NCBI RefSeq assembly: GCF_036997485.1
Contig: NZ_JAWLPU010000001.1
Coordinates: 1,054,001 to 1,118,000, forward strand
Length of the DNA: 64,000 nucleotides
Reading direction: 5' to 3'
DNA from: Brachyspira pilosicoli
GTDB lineage: Bacteria > Spirochaetota > Brachyspiria > Brachyspirales > Brachyspiraceae
Part shown: positions 16,820 to 25,071 of the stretch, piece by piece
Position numbering within the stretch: the stretch's first letter is position 1
Layout of the letters: the number at the start of each line of letters is the position of its first letter
Program-made: the position numbers and the translations under genes
Notes under the pieces: model-generated
Told to the model about the DNA's origin: nothing
Seen by the model: the letters and a program-made list of their open reading frames with translations, nothing else
Database searches by the model: none

Positions 16820-19023
16820 TTAGTTTTTTCTAAATCGCTTATTAATTCATAATAATATTTTTTGCCTTGAAATATGTCTTGAGATAATATTTTTTGTGCA
16901 TTTTCGTATTTAAAAATATCAGAGTTCTCATCAACATTGTTTTCTAATATAAAAGAGTTGTTAGTGATTTTATAGTATTTATGATATGTGCTTATGTTGT
17001 TATCAATATTTTCTTTATATAGCAGTGAAATTACTGAGTTTTTATAATTTGTTACTCCTGCATTAATAGCTATAAACATTGGTATATTTTCTGGGACTAA
17101 ATTTATAGAAGATTTAAATGCTCCGTTAGTGCCGTCCCAAATAAGAATTGGGCTTGGGGCAGCATCATTTAGAAAATTTTCTTTTATTTTTTTATCTACA
17201 CTTGAGCGTTCTACTATTGCTCTTAAGTATGGATATAAATGGTCATGCTTGAATATTATTAATGCATTTGGTGAATATTTTAATATTGTATCTCTAATTT
17301 TTATTATCTCTATAGCTGTCATTACAGAGTTATCTATAGTTTCTAATAAATTTTCTCTATCATTGCCGTTAAAATAGTTCATAAACTTTTTATTTTTTTC
17401 TGATATATTAAAATCATTTTCTATATGTGAATCTGTGTGTCCTAAAATTGTAAAGCCAGATACAAATAGAGGTTTTTTAAGATTATTTATATTAGTTTCT
17501 AAGTATTTGTTTATATTTGTGATGTTGAGTCCAAATATTGAATTACTGAAGCCTATTGAAGGATAGAATGTTTTAAGATTATATGTGTTTAATGCTTCTT
17601 CTAATGCTAATGTGTAATATCCATTTTCATTTAAAAGTCCTATTAAGGTTTTATCTATTTTTTCTGATTGAGTTTTGGGGTATAGCGGGCTTGAAGCAGT
17701 AAGCCCTGAAAGTCTTGCATAAAAACTTCCATTATTAACATTTGGTGCTATTTTTTTTGAGATGTCTGCCCACTTTCTATATTCTCTTGGGAAAGGGTCT
17801 TTATTAAATAGCTTTACAAAATGTGAATAATCATAAAAAGATTCTAAAAATATTAAAAATATATCTCTTTTGTTTTCGCTTTCTTGTAATAATAAATTGG
17901 ATAAATCTCTTTTTTCTTCATAGGTTTTTAATAAGTTTATAGAGTTTAATACTAATTCTTTGCTTGGTTTTATATTATTCATTCTATCATAATTTATTCT
18001 ATAATTGAGTGTATATATTATTCCTCTCTTGTTGGCATTTCTTAAAAAATCTATGCTCCACATTTCTACTTTGTTTGGTCTTAAAAACAAAATATATGAT
18101 ATAGCTATAATTGATAATATCATAATTATTGCATCTATTTTTTTTATTTGAAATATTCTATATAAATTGTATATAAATAAATATACTAATAATAGTATTG
18201 AAGAGAAATATATAAAGCTCGATAGTATAGTTATAATTTTCATTTGTATAGGAAGAACTGTGATAAGCGAAGAGTATAAATTGGGCATATCAGAAAATAA
18301 CACAACCATATCTAACACGCTTAATGCAATAATTTCTATTACAAAAAAAGAGAAATTCGTTATTATACAAAAAATAATTGTAAAAATTATTCTATGATTT
18401 TTTAAATGCACAAAACTTGGTTTATAATATAATAGATTGTATGATATTATAACAAATAAATAGGAATATAGTATATCATAAATATTTGTTTGTAATTTTA
18501 GCATTGAAGATAATGGAAGAATTAATTTAGTGATTAAGAAGTAGAGTAGTGTATGTATTATTAAGAAAACTATATATATTTTATAATTGTTTATTATGTT
18601 TGGTATTACATACAAATATATTATAGGAAATATTAGTATTACAAAAATAAAAAATATAAAAACTTCTTTTTTTAATTTTAATTTATACTGAATATCTATT
18701 TTATCATCAAATTCTAAATTATTAGAAGATATTAATTTATGAGATTGCTTTTCTTTATTATAATTAAAAATATAATCTGTATCATAATTGAAATATGGAT
18801 ATACTTCAAATATATAGTTAAAAGCTTTATTATTATAGTAGTTTATTTTGCAGTTATAATTATTATCGTATAGCTTTTTAAAACTTGACAAATATCCTCT
18901 TCTCTCTACACTGCCAAGAATAAACAGTATACATAAAGATAAAAATATTAATGATATTAGTATAGAATATATTACGAAAAATTTTTTATTTGTTAGTATT
19001 AAATTTGTTATTTTATTTCTCAT
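16816..19023 (-). CDS. LtaS-like membrane sulfatase-fold enzyme (probable phosphoglycerol/phosphoethanolamine transferase)
   Basis: A 735-residue protein with at least six membrane helices in the first 320 residues, then an extracytoplasmic alkaline-phosphatase/sulfatase-type domain. Metal and catalytic signatures can be followed: FLIFLESFYDYSHF (metal Glu), ARLSGLTASSPLYPK (probable nucleophile Thr), ILGHTDSHIEN and FKHDHLYPYL (metal Asp/His). This is the layout of lipoteichoic-acid synthase and periplasmic-glucan phosphoglycerol transferases. A diderm spirochete has no classical LTA, so the target is more likely a glycolipid or periplasmic glycan (inference). The 35175 gene codes for a close paralog of 579 residues. 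This copy has about 150 additional residues before the shared membrane block. Confidence 0.82.
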   Translation of the reverse strand: MRNKITNLILTNKKFFVIYSILISLIFLSLCILFILGSVERRGYLSSFKKLYDNNYNCKINYYNNKAFNYIFEVYPYFNYDTDYIFNYNKEKQSHKLISSNNLEFDDKIDIQYKLKLKKEVFIFFIFVILIFPIIYLYVIPNIINNYKIYIVFLIIHTLLYFLITKLILPLSSMLKLQTNIYDILYSYLFVIISYNLLYYKPSFVHLKNHRIIFTIIFCIITNFSFFVIEIIALSVLDMVVLFSDMPNLYSSLITVLPIQMKIITILSSFIYFSSILLLVYLFIYNLYRIFQIKKIDAIIMILSIIAISYILFLRPNKVEMWSIDFLRNANKRGIIYTLNYRINYDRMNNIKPSKELVLNSINLLKTYEEKRDLSNLLLQESENKRDIFLIFLESFYDYSHFVKLFNKDPFPREYRKWADISKKIAPNVNNGSFYARLSGLTASSPLYPKTQSEKIDKTLIGLLNENGYYTLALEEALNTYNLKTFYPSIGFSNSIFGLNITNINKYLETNINNLKKPLFVSGFTILGHTDSHIENDFNISEKNKKFMNYFNGNDRENLLETIDNSVMTAIEIIKIRDTILKYSPNALIIFKHDHLYPYLRAIVERSSVDKKIKENFLNDAAPSPILIWDGTNGAFKSSINLVPENIPMFIAINAGVTNYKNSVISLLYKENIDNNISTYHKYYKITNNSFILENNVDENSDIFKYENAQKILSQDIFQGKKYYYELISDLEKTN

Positions 19024-19080
19024 TAAAGAATAATTCTACTATATAAGATATAATTAGTCAAATTAGTTGTTTATAATATT

Positions 19081-19286
19081 ATTTACATATCCCGCCCTTT
19101 ATGCTTTATTGCTTTTAATTGAATATTTAAATTTAATTTTTTATATTGCTTTAATTAGAATTTTTATCCCCGCCCAAGTTTTTATTAGATTTGAAATTTC
19201 TTTAACGCACGGTGTGTGTATTTTGATATTTTGTTTAAATTGAATTGATAATAAAGCTTATATTTTAAATTTACTCTGCGTGCGGG
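19081..19286 (+). repeat. Dispersed intergenic repeat, copy 1
   Basis: This 206-base segment matches the reverse complement of 49032-49238 at the same spacing: ATTTACAT then CCCGCCCT at the start; CCCGCCCAAG plus TTTTATTAG in the middle; TTTAACGCACGGT; and ACTCTGCGTGCGG at the end. The G+C-rich blocks are conserved and the A/T-rich spacers have drifted. CGCACG and CGTGCG can pair as a long-range stem. There is no open reading frame. It lies just downstream of the ATPase/nuclease pair. Confidence 0.75.
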
Positions 19287-19329
19287 TTAAAAATAACAAA
19301 TTTAAAAAGGCTGGGTGGGAGTTGTATTT

Positions 19330-19956
19330 TTAATGATATAAATTAATATATATAATTGCCTCATTATTATTTATTCTGTAATCATCATATTTTAATTTAA
19401 TTATATCAAGTTTATTGTTATTAAAAAAATTATTTGGAATAACATTTTTTAAATATATCTGATTTTGTTTCCAATAAGGAATATCATACATCATTTGTTT
19501 TTGTTTAGTATATGAAAGATTTGAAATATTGCGAGTTAAACTGCTGTCATCATAAAAAGAAACATATAAATCTATTTTGTTAATGTTTAAATGCAATGGA
19601 GATAATACAGTCATCACTCTTAAATATCCATTTATTAACTGAGAAGATAATTTATTTATATTACTATCTGTAATAGCAGATTTCATTTCAATTATATCTA
19701 ATTTATATCCGTCAATATTTTTTGAAATTAAAATAATATCTGACGATTTTCTAAACGATAAATGATTAAATTTACTATCTCCCTCAATGTTTGTTATTAA
19801 AATACATTCATTATATGGAATATTAATATTATATGTAACATCAATATTGCCTATATTTTCATTATAAATAAATTGCCTGTTACGTATAATATCAAACTGA
19901 AAAAAATCATTATAATATTTATTTAGCTTTTTTATTCTTTGGTACAAATCTTCCAT
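19330..19956 (-). CDS. Putative PD-(D/E)xK nuclease partner of the adjacent ATPase
   Basis: A 208-residue protein with no family I recognise with certainty. The central part has the order expected of a PD-(D/E)xK nuclease core: Asp73 in SSDIILIS, then after a beta hairpin LDIIEMKSAI with Glu90-x-Lys92, then a helix with Gln106 and Tyr111 (SSQLINGYL), which resembles the Gln-x-x-x-Tyr element of RecB-like nucleases. The rest alternates beta strands and Asn/Asp-rich loops. No signal peptide or membrane segment. It begins two bases after the ATPase gene stops, so the two are almost certainly cotranscribed and probably work together. The nuclease call is inference from spacing of residues. Confidence 0.55.
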   Translation of the reverse strand: MEDLYQRIKKLNKYYNDFFQFDIIRNRQFIYNENIGNIDVTYNINIPYNECILITNIEGDSKFNHLSFRKSSDIILISKNIDGYKLDIIEMKSAITDSNINKLSSQLINGYLRVMTVLSPLHLNINKIDLYVSFYDDSSLTRNISNLSYTKQKQMMYDIPYWKQNQIYLKNVIPNNFFNNNKLDIIKLKYDDYRINNNEAIIYINLYH

Positions 19957-19958
19957 AT

Positions 19959-21359
19959 TTAATTATCCAAATCTTCAATAAAAGCCTCAAATTCTTCTGA
20001 TGACTGCATTAAATACTTATGGAATGTAGGAGCTTGAAATCCGTATTTACTTCCTTTTATTTCTGTTATCTCAGTAAATCCGTCTTCTTTTATATCGAAT
20101 TGGTACATTCTCACTCTATCTTCTGAAATTAAATCATCTTCATCATAATTATATTTTTTCATCAATTCTTTTTTTACATCTTCTTTATTGTTATTTAATT
20201 TAATCATGTTATTTATATGCTGAATAATAGTATCACTATGAGTAGTTATTATTATATTAACACCAGTATTAATTAATTTTATAAAAAGCCTAGTTAATTG
20301 CTGTTGTAACTGCGGATGCAAAGATATTTCAGGCTCTTCCATAAGCAATTTCTTTTTTATAAACCCGTATTTTAAAAATAAATATAAAGGAGTTAATTCA
20401 GTTACAACTGCCGATGATAAATACATTTGCAATTCTAATTCTGTGTTATCGGGTTTATAATATATATTCTTAGTTTCTTCATTTATCATTATCTTGCCGA
20501 AAAGCATATTTTTTTCAATGAAATCTAACATTAGATAAGATTTTTTTGTCATATGTTCAATATTATTTTTTTGTTTAGATAATTCATCAAAATTATCCAA
20601 AAAGTCCATAATAGGTCTTGATAAATATTCATTATTTTTTTCAGCAAACCTATCATATTTTGAAGCTCTTGCAGAAGCAGATATATCATTTCTGGACAAT
20701 AAAAAACCAGTTCTTGATACAGGTAAAAATATCTTTAACTCATCACCAATAATATAACGATTATTCAAATAATTATTAATGATAAAATAAATAACTCTTT
20801 TAGAAACAAACATAACATAATTAGACTCATTATACATAATACTCGTTCTATCACCATAATAATTGGTTATAGTAAATATATTATATTCTTCATTATCTCT
20901 GCATTCATTTTCTTTTTCTACTCTAAATTTTATTTCTCTATCATAAAATTTTAATTTAATACTTTCTAATTTTATTTCATTATCCGAATTAAATATGTAA
21001 TTTATAACTTCATTAGAATATTTATTTAAAAGTAAATTAAATAATTCTATAAAAAATTCTATTATTTCAAATGATAATTCAGATTCTTTATTAAAATCTA
21101 AATTGTCTATATAATTTTCTATAATAGATTTTAATTTTTTATATTCATCTAATTCTTCAATATCTTTTTCATCTTTAAATATTATATTAATTATTTTCTC
21201 TGTGTATCTCATTAATCCATAAACTAAAGTCATTAAATAACTTTTTCCGCTGTTGTTATCACCTATAAATAAAGTAAATGGCGATAATTCAATTTTAGCT
21301 TCTTTAATTTTTGCAAAATTTTTTACATATAGAGTTGGATATTTAATATTTTTAGACAT
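19959..21359 (-). CDS. AAA/ABC-type ATPase (AAA_15/OLD-like) of a two-gene unit
   Basis: A 466-residue SMC/OLD-type ATPase. Walker A is FIGDNNSGKSY (31-41). A long helical insertion with many Glu/Lys/Asn follows (about 60-270). A degenerate signature LSSAVVTEL (about 313-321) precedes Walker B LLMEEPEISLHP and the H-loop ITTHSDTIIQHI. The C-terminus is a short acidic tail, with no TOPRIM or other nuclease domain attached. Relatives of this class sit in defence pairs where a separate effector is encoded alongside, and here the downstream gene fits that position. I use the ATG at 21359; an in-frame GTG six bases upstream is less likely. Asn/Lys/Ile content is even higher than in nearby housekeeping genes. 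Confidence 0.8.
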   Translation of the reverse strand: MSKNIKYPTLYVKNFAKIKEAKIELSPFTLFIGDNNSGKSYLMTLVYGLMRYTEKIINIIFKDEKDIEELDEYKKLKSIIENYIDNLDFNKESELSFEIIEFFIELFNLLLNKYSNEVINYIFNSDNEIKLESIKLKFYDREIKFRVEKENECRDNEEYNIFTITNYYGDRTSIMYNESNYVMFVSKRVIYFIINNYLNNRYIIGDELKIFLPVSRTGFLLSRNDISASARASKYDRFAEKNNEYLSRPIMDFLDNFDELSKQKNNIEHMTKKSYLMLDFIEKNMLFGKIMINEETKNIYYKPDNTELELQMYLSSAVVTELTPLYLFLKYGFIKKKLLMEEPEISLHPQLQQQLTRLFIKLINTGVNIIITTHSDTIIQHINNMIKLNNNKEDVKKELMKKYNYDEDDLISEDRVRMYQFDIKEDGFTEITEIKGSKYGFQAPTFHKYLMQSSEEFEAFIEDLDN

Positions 21360-21448
21360 AATCACTTTTTACACATTTTAATATTTTCTAAAAAATTTTA
21401 TCATATAATACCGCTTTGTCAAGAATTTGTATTTAATGATAAATGCAA

Positions 21449-21488
21449 AAAAATAACGGCTGCTAATATTTTTATTAACAACCGTTAT
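21449..21488 (-). terminator. Terminator of the fused oxidoreductase operon
   Basis: On the minus strand ATAACGG (21482-21488) pairs with CCGTTAT (21453-21459), extended by partly paired bases inside, and a T-run follows. It lies about 30 bases past the stop codon at 21518. Confidence 0.85.
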
Positions 21489-21517
21489 ATTTATTTATGT
21501 TCTAAGCTATTAATTTA

Positions 21518-23782
21518 TTATAGAACAGGACTTTCATGCATAGCTTTAATTCTAGCCCATCTTCTGTCAACTTCAGCTTGGAATCTGTCAAGAATATCTT
21601 GATGTTTAAGAAGGTGTTTAGTTTTACCCATTAATTTTAACCATTCAGTAACAGGTAATTTTTTGTCATCAGCTACCATATTAGTGATAGTAGTAATACC
21701 TTGTTCAACTTCATATAATGGGAAGAAACAGCAATCAACAGCAGCTTTGATAATATCTTTACCCATATCATCAGGAGTTTTCCAGTTTAATGGACAAGTG
21801 ATAAGAAGTTTAACGAAAGCAGTACCAACATTATTAGCATACCATTGAGCTTTAGCAGCTTTTTTAACTAAATCTAAAGGATAAGCTTCACAGCCAGTAG
21901 CAATATAAGGAACGTGACAACCATTAAATATTTGAGCAACATCTTTGTGGTTGAATTGTTTACCAACTTCAGCTTTACCAACGTTAGAAGTAGAAGTTCT
22001 GTGACCTAATGGAGTAGAGAATGATAATTGGTTACCAGTGTTCATGTATCCTTCATTATCATATTCTAATATAATCATTTTGTGATTTCTAATAGCAGCA
22101 CCAATAGAAGGTCCCATACCTATATCATGACCACCGTCACCAGTAACCATTATAAAAGTAGGATCTTCTGGTCCGTCAATTTCTCCTCTTCTTTTTCTTT
22201 CATGATACATTTCTACGATACCAGAAAGAGTAGCAGCACCGTTTTGGAACAAGTTGTGAACATAAGTAGTTCTATAAGAGCTGTAAGGATAACCAGTAGT
22301 AACAACCATAGAACAACCAGTATGTACCAAAAGTACAACAGCACCTTCTATACCTTTCATGAAAGTATTGATACCAGAGAAGATACCACAACCGTTACAA
22401 GCACCATGACCTTGAGCATAACGATAAGCTTTACCAGTTAATTCTCTAAGAGGCGGAACTTTAACATCAAGTTTATGAGTTTGTTCGTTCATAGTAACAG
22501 TGATACCAGATTTTTGACTCTCTAAAGTAAGAGGTTCATGAATAGGTTTCATTTTAACATTAGGGTCACCCATATACTGTTCTAAGTAAGAGTGTTTTTC
22601 AACAGAACCAGGATTAGCTAATTCTTTTAAACCTAATTCGAATAATTCTTTAGCTTTATCAAGAGTAAACTCAGTACCGCCAAGACCATAAACTCTGCTC
22701 ACAATAGAAGATTTGTTGTTAGGGTCATTTTTTAGAGCAGCTCTAATCTCAGTAGACATATTACCGCCCATACCAGAGTATGAATCTTGTCTGTCTCCTA
22801 CAACAACAACTTTAACATTAGCAAGTAATTTTTGTAATTCTTTTTCAGGGAAAGGACGAATTTGAGTGATAGCAAAAGCACCTATTTTAAGATTAGGATT
22901 AGCTTTTCTCATTTCATCAACAGCTAAAGTACCAGTTTCATAAGAAGAACCGCAAAGCATTAAAGCAACTTCAGCTCCTTCCATATTATGAGTTTCTATA
23001 GGAGAGTATTTTCTTCCAGAAAGAGAAGCAAACTCTTCAAATACTTCAGCAATAATAGCTCTAGAATCTTCTAAAGCTTGAGAAAGCTGTAATTTACTGC
23101 CTGTTAATTCGTCTTCATTCATGTAAGGCCCAATAGTAACAGGGTTCTTAGTAGGCTCAACAGAAGTAACTTCAGGAGTATATTTACCTAAGAAATCTTG
23201 AACATCTTTATCATTTTTGAAAAGGTGAATTTTTTTCTTTTGGTGAGAAGTAAAGAATCCGTCAGAAGAAACAATGATAGGAAGTTTAGCCTTCTCAGCA
23301 ATTTTTAATGCAAATATATTGAAGTCATAAACCATCTGAGTAGTATGAGCCATAATGATGATCCAACCAGTGTTAAGAGCCATCATAACGTCAGATTGGT
23401 CACATTTAATATCTAATGGACCAGAAACAGTTCTGTTTACAACATTTAATACCATAGGGAATCTTGTACCAGCTTGAACAGGTAATTGTTCCATAGCAAA
23501 AAGTAAACCGTTAGCAGAAGTAGCATTAAATACTCTACCGCCAGCAGTAGTAGCACCATAACAGATACCAGCTGCACCATGTTCACCGTCACCAGGAATC
23601 ATGCAAACAGTGTGTCTGCCATTAGCTTTCATTTCATCTAAGTACTCAGCAATTTGAGTAGATGGAGTGATTGGGTAGTAACCCATAACGTGATAATTGA
23701 TTTGAGCGGCTGCAATGGCTGCTAATTCATTACCACTTTCAAGTATGTTTTCTTGCTCAGCAAGATTATATTTTTGTGCCAT
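21518..23782 (-). CDS. 2-oxoacid:ferredoxin oxidoreductase, fused alpha-beta subunits (probably pyruvate)
   Basis: Converts a 2-oxoacid plus CoA to acyl-CoA, CO2 and reduced ferredoxin. The 754-residue protein joins two subunits that are usually separate. The alpha part (about 1-400) shows YYPITPSTQIAEYL, GDGEHGAAGICYGA, TSANGLLFAMEQLP and the domain II block IRPFPEKELQKLL. The beta part (about 440-754) shows HGACNGCGIFSG with Fe-S Cys residues, the TPP motif MVTGDGGHDIGMG, and YMNTGNQLS. The gene order, with the gamma-delta gene directly upstream, gives a complete enzyme from two polypeptides. Codon choice is strongly biased, as in very highly expressed genes. Pyruvate is the likely substrate in a fermenting anaerobe, but the sequence alone does not prove it. 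Confidence 0.9.
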   Translation of the reverse strand: MAQKYNLAEQENILESGNELAAIAAAQINYHVMGYYPITPSTQIAEYLDEMKANGRHTVCMIPGDGEHGAAGICYGATTAGGRVFNATSANGLLFAMEQLPVQAGTRFPMVLNVVNRTVSGPLDIKCDQSDVMMALNTGWIIIMAHTTQMVYDFNIFALKIAEKAKLPIIVSSDGFFTSHQKKKIHLFKNDKDVQDFLGKYTPEVTSVEPTKNPVTIGPYMNEDELTGSKLQLSQALEDSRAIIAEVFEEFASLSGRKYSPIETHNMEGAEVALMLCGSSYETGTLAVDEMRKANPNLKIGAFAITQIRPFPEKELQKLLANVKVVVVGDRQDSYSGMGGNMSTEIRAALKNDPNNKSSIVSRVYGLGGTEFTLDKAKELFELGLKELANPGSVEKHSYLEQYMGDPNVKMKPIHEPLTLESQKSGITVTMNEQTHKLDVKVPPLRELTGKAYRYAQGHGACNGCGIFSGINTFMKGIEGAVVLLVHTGCSMVVTTGYPYSSYRTTYVHNLFQNGAATLSGIVEMYHERKRRGEIDGPEDPTFIMVTGDGGHDIGMGPSIGAAIRNHKMIILEYDNEGYMNTGNQLSFSTPLGHRTSTSNVGKAEVGKQFNHKDVAQIFNGCHVPYIATGCEAYPLDLVKKAAKAQWYANNVGTAFVKLLITCPLNWKTPDDMGKDIIKAAVDCCFFPLYEVEQGITTITNMVADDKKLPVTEWLKLMGKTKHLLKHQDILDRFQAEVDRRWARIKAMHESPVL

Positions 23783-23796
23783 TTATACGCTCCTTA

Positions 23797-24828
23797 TTAT
23801 TTTTTATAACGTCTGTATGTAAGTTTATCCACATCACAATTAGCTTCTACTTCTATTCTTAAAGCCTGCTGATCTTTTTCAAATTTACCAGAATAAGGTC
23901 CTTTAGGGCAAGCTCTAACGCATTTTAAACAACCTTTACAATATTGATAATCAATACCCATCATATTCATAGCTGTTTTATTAGGGTCTTTCCTGTCTGG
24001 TCCTTTTTCCCAAACGATACAAAGGTCAGGACAAACAACTTCACAGTTAGCACAATCAATACAGTTAGCAGGATTGAATACAGGTATATTACCAGTACGA
24101 GTAACTTGTAAATCTTTTAAAGTAGAGTTACCAGCAGCATTGATATAACCGCCTGTTAATTGGTTATTCTTACCATATACAGGCTCTGGTTTTTTATAAG
24201 GTATGTAAGGATATTTGCCGTCAGCTTTGAATTCTTTAACAACAGAATCGCTTCCGCCTCTTCTGAAAGCTTCAATATTTGGCTCAACTAATTCAGCCTT
24301 TCTTCCGCCGAATTGTTTTCTGATTTGCTCTTCAAACTTAGCAGAATCTATGAAATCAAGCTGATTAACCATAGCACCCATTATGATAGTATTAGCAGCT
24401 TGTGAAGGAAGTTTTAAATCATTAGCAATTTTAATAGCATCAATACAAACTACTTTACCGCCATGTAATTTAGCAAAATCTCTTGCCTCATCAGGTGTTT
24501 TATTAGTGTTAAAAATAACAATAGCATCTTCTTTAACACCTGCTAAAGTAAGAGGGTTTTTAAGAAGATTCATGTGGAACACTGCCACTACATGTGGTTC
24601 TTCTACAGTAGAGTTTACTCTAACTTCAGTTTCTGAAAACCTTACAAAAGATTTTACTGGAGAACCTTTCTTTTCTGAACCATAACTTGAGAATGCAGCA
24701 CCATAGAAACCTTGTGTTAAAACGCCTACTTCTGCAAGCATCTTACCAGCACTATTAGCACCCATTCCACCGATACTTTCGAGACGGATCTCGAAAAATC
24801 CTAAATCATTGACTTTTGGGAGTTTCAC
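23797..24828 (-). CDS. 2-oxoacid:ferredoxin oxidoreductase, fused gamma-delta subunits
   Basis: A 343-residue partner of the fused alpha-beta protein. Residues 1-195 are the gamma (domain III) part, with EIRLESIGGMGANSAGKML and AFSSYGSEKKGSPVKSFVR. The C-terminal 110 residues are a delta-type ferredoxin with two 4Fe-4S motifs, NCIDCANCEVVCPD and YCKGCLKCVRACPKG, which pass electrons to free ferredoxin. The start is a GTG at 24828, nine bases after GGAG. It is first in the operon and 14 bases ahead of the alpha-beta gene. Codon bias matches its partner. Confidence 0.9.
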   Translation of the reverse strand: MKLPKVNDLGFFEIRLESIGGMGANSAGKMLAEVGVLTQGFYGAAFSSYGSEKKGSPVKSFVRFSETEVRVNSTVEEPHVVAVFHMNLLKNPLTLAGVKEDAIVIFNTNKTPDEARDFAKLHGGKVVCIDAIKIANDLKLPSQAANTIIMGAMVNQLDFIDSAKFEEQIRKQFGGRKAELVEPNIEAFRRGGSDSVVKEFKADGKYPYIPYKKPEPVYGKNNQLTGGYINAAGNSTLKDLQVTRTGNIPVFNPANCIDCANCEVVCPDLCIVWEKGPDRKDPNKTAMNMMGIDYQYCKGCLKCVRACPKGPYSGKFEKDQQALRIEVEANCDVDKLTYRRYKK

Positions 24829-24868
24829 AGTTTTATTCTCCTTTTATTATTAAAATATGTGATTTTTG

Positions 24869-24892
24869 GGTTAATATTCTTATATATCAACC
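24869..24892 (-). other. 5'-end stem-loop of the oxidoreductase mRNA
   Basis: On the minus strand GGTTGATAT (24884-24892) pairs with ATATTAACC (24869-24877) over a six-base loop, with one G-U pair. The predicted transcription start falls at or next to the first paired base, so the mRNA would begin with this hairpin. Stem-loops at the very 5' end are known to stabilise mRNAs such as ompA. No terminator-like U-run follows. Confidence 0.6.
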
Positions 24893-24897
24893 TATAT

Positions 24898-24925
24898 ATT
24901 TTACTATAAAATATATAAAAGTCAA
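24898..24925 (-). promoter_or_regulatory. Probable promoter of the fused oxidoreductase operon
   Basis: On the minus strand TTGACT (24920-24925), 16-base spacer, TAAAAT (24898-24903). It lies about 70 bases before the GTG start and just upstream of the 5' hairpin. Confidence 0.6.
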
Positions 24926-24993
24926 ATTAAATATTATCAATTATATGTATAAATATTTTTAAAACTTTGAAAATAAAAAACATAAAAATTTGT

Positions 24994-25022
24994 TTGACAT
25001 ATCTAAAAAATTATAATACCAT
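24994..25022 (+). promoter_or_regulatory. Possible promoter of the chemotaxis receptor gene
   Basis: TTGACA (24994-24999), 17-base spacer, TACCAT (25017-25022), 50 bases before the ATG. The -10 match is weak. A perfect TATAAT at 25012 sits too close to this -35 to pair with it. Confidence 0.35.
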
Positions 25023-25071
25023 ATACCCTATATAGGTAAAATGTAAATAAAATAATAGAGAGTTTAATAAA

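Noticed and set aside
21518-23782. Fused alpha-beta oxidoreductase as a sequencing frameshift artefact
   Set aside because: The linker is in frame, codon bias is continuous through it, and the partner gene shows a matching fusion of gamma and delta.
24994-25017. TTGACA with TATAAT at 25012 as the chemotaxis receptor promoter
   Set aside because: The spacer would be only 12 bases, too short for a sigma-70-type promoter; a weaker -10 at 17 bases is listed instead.
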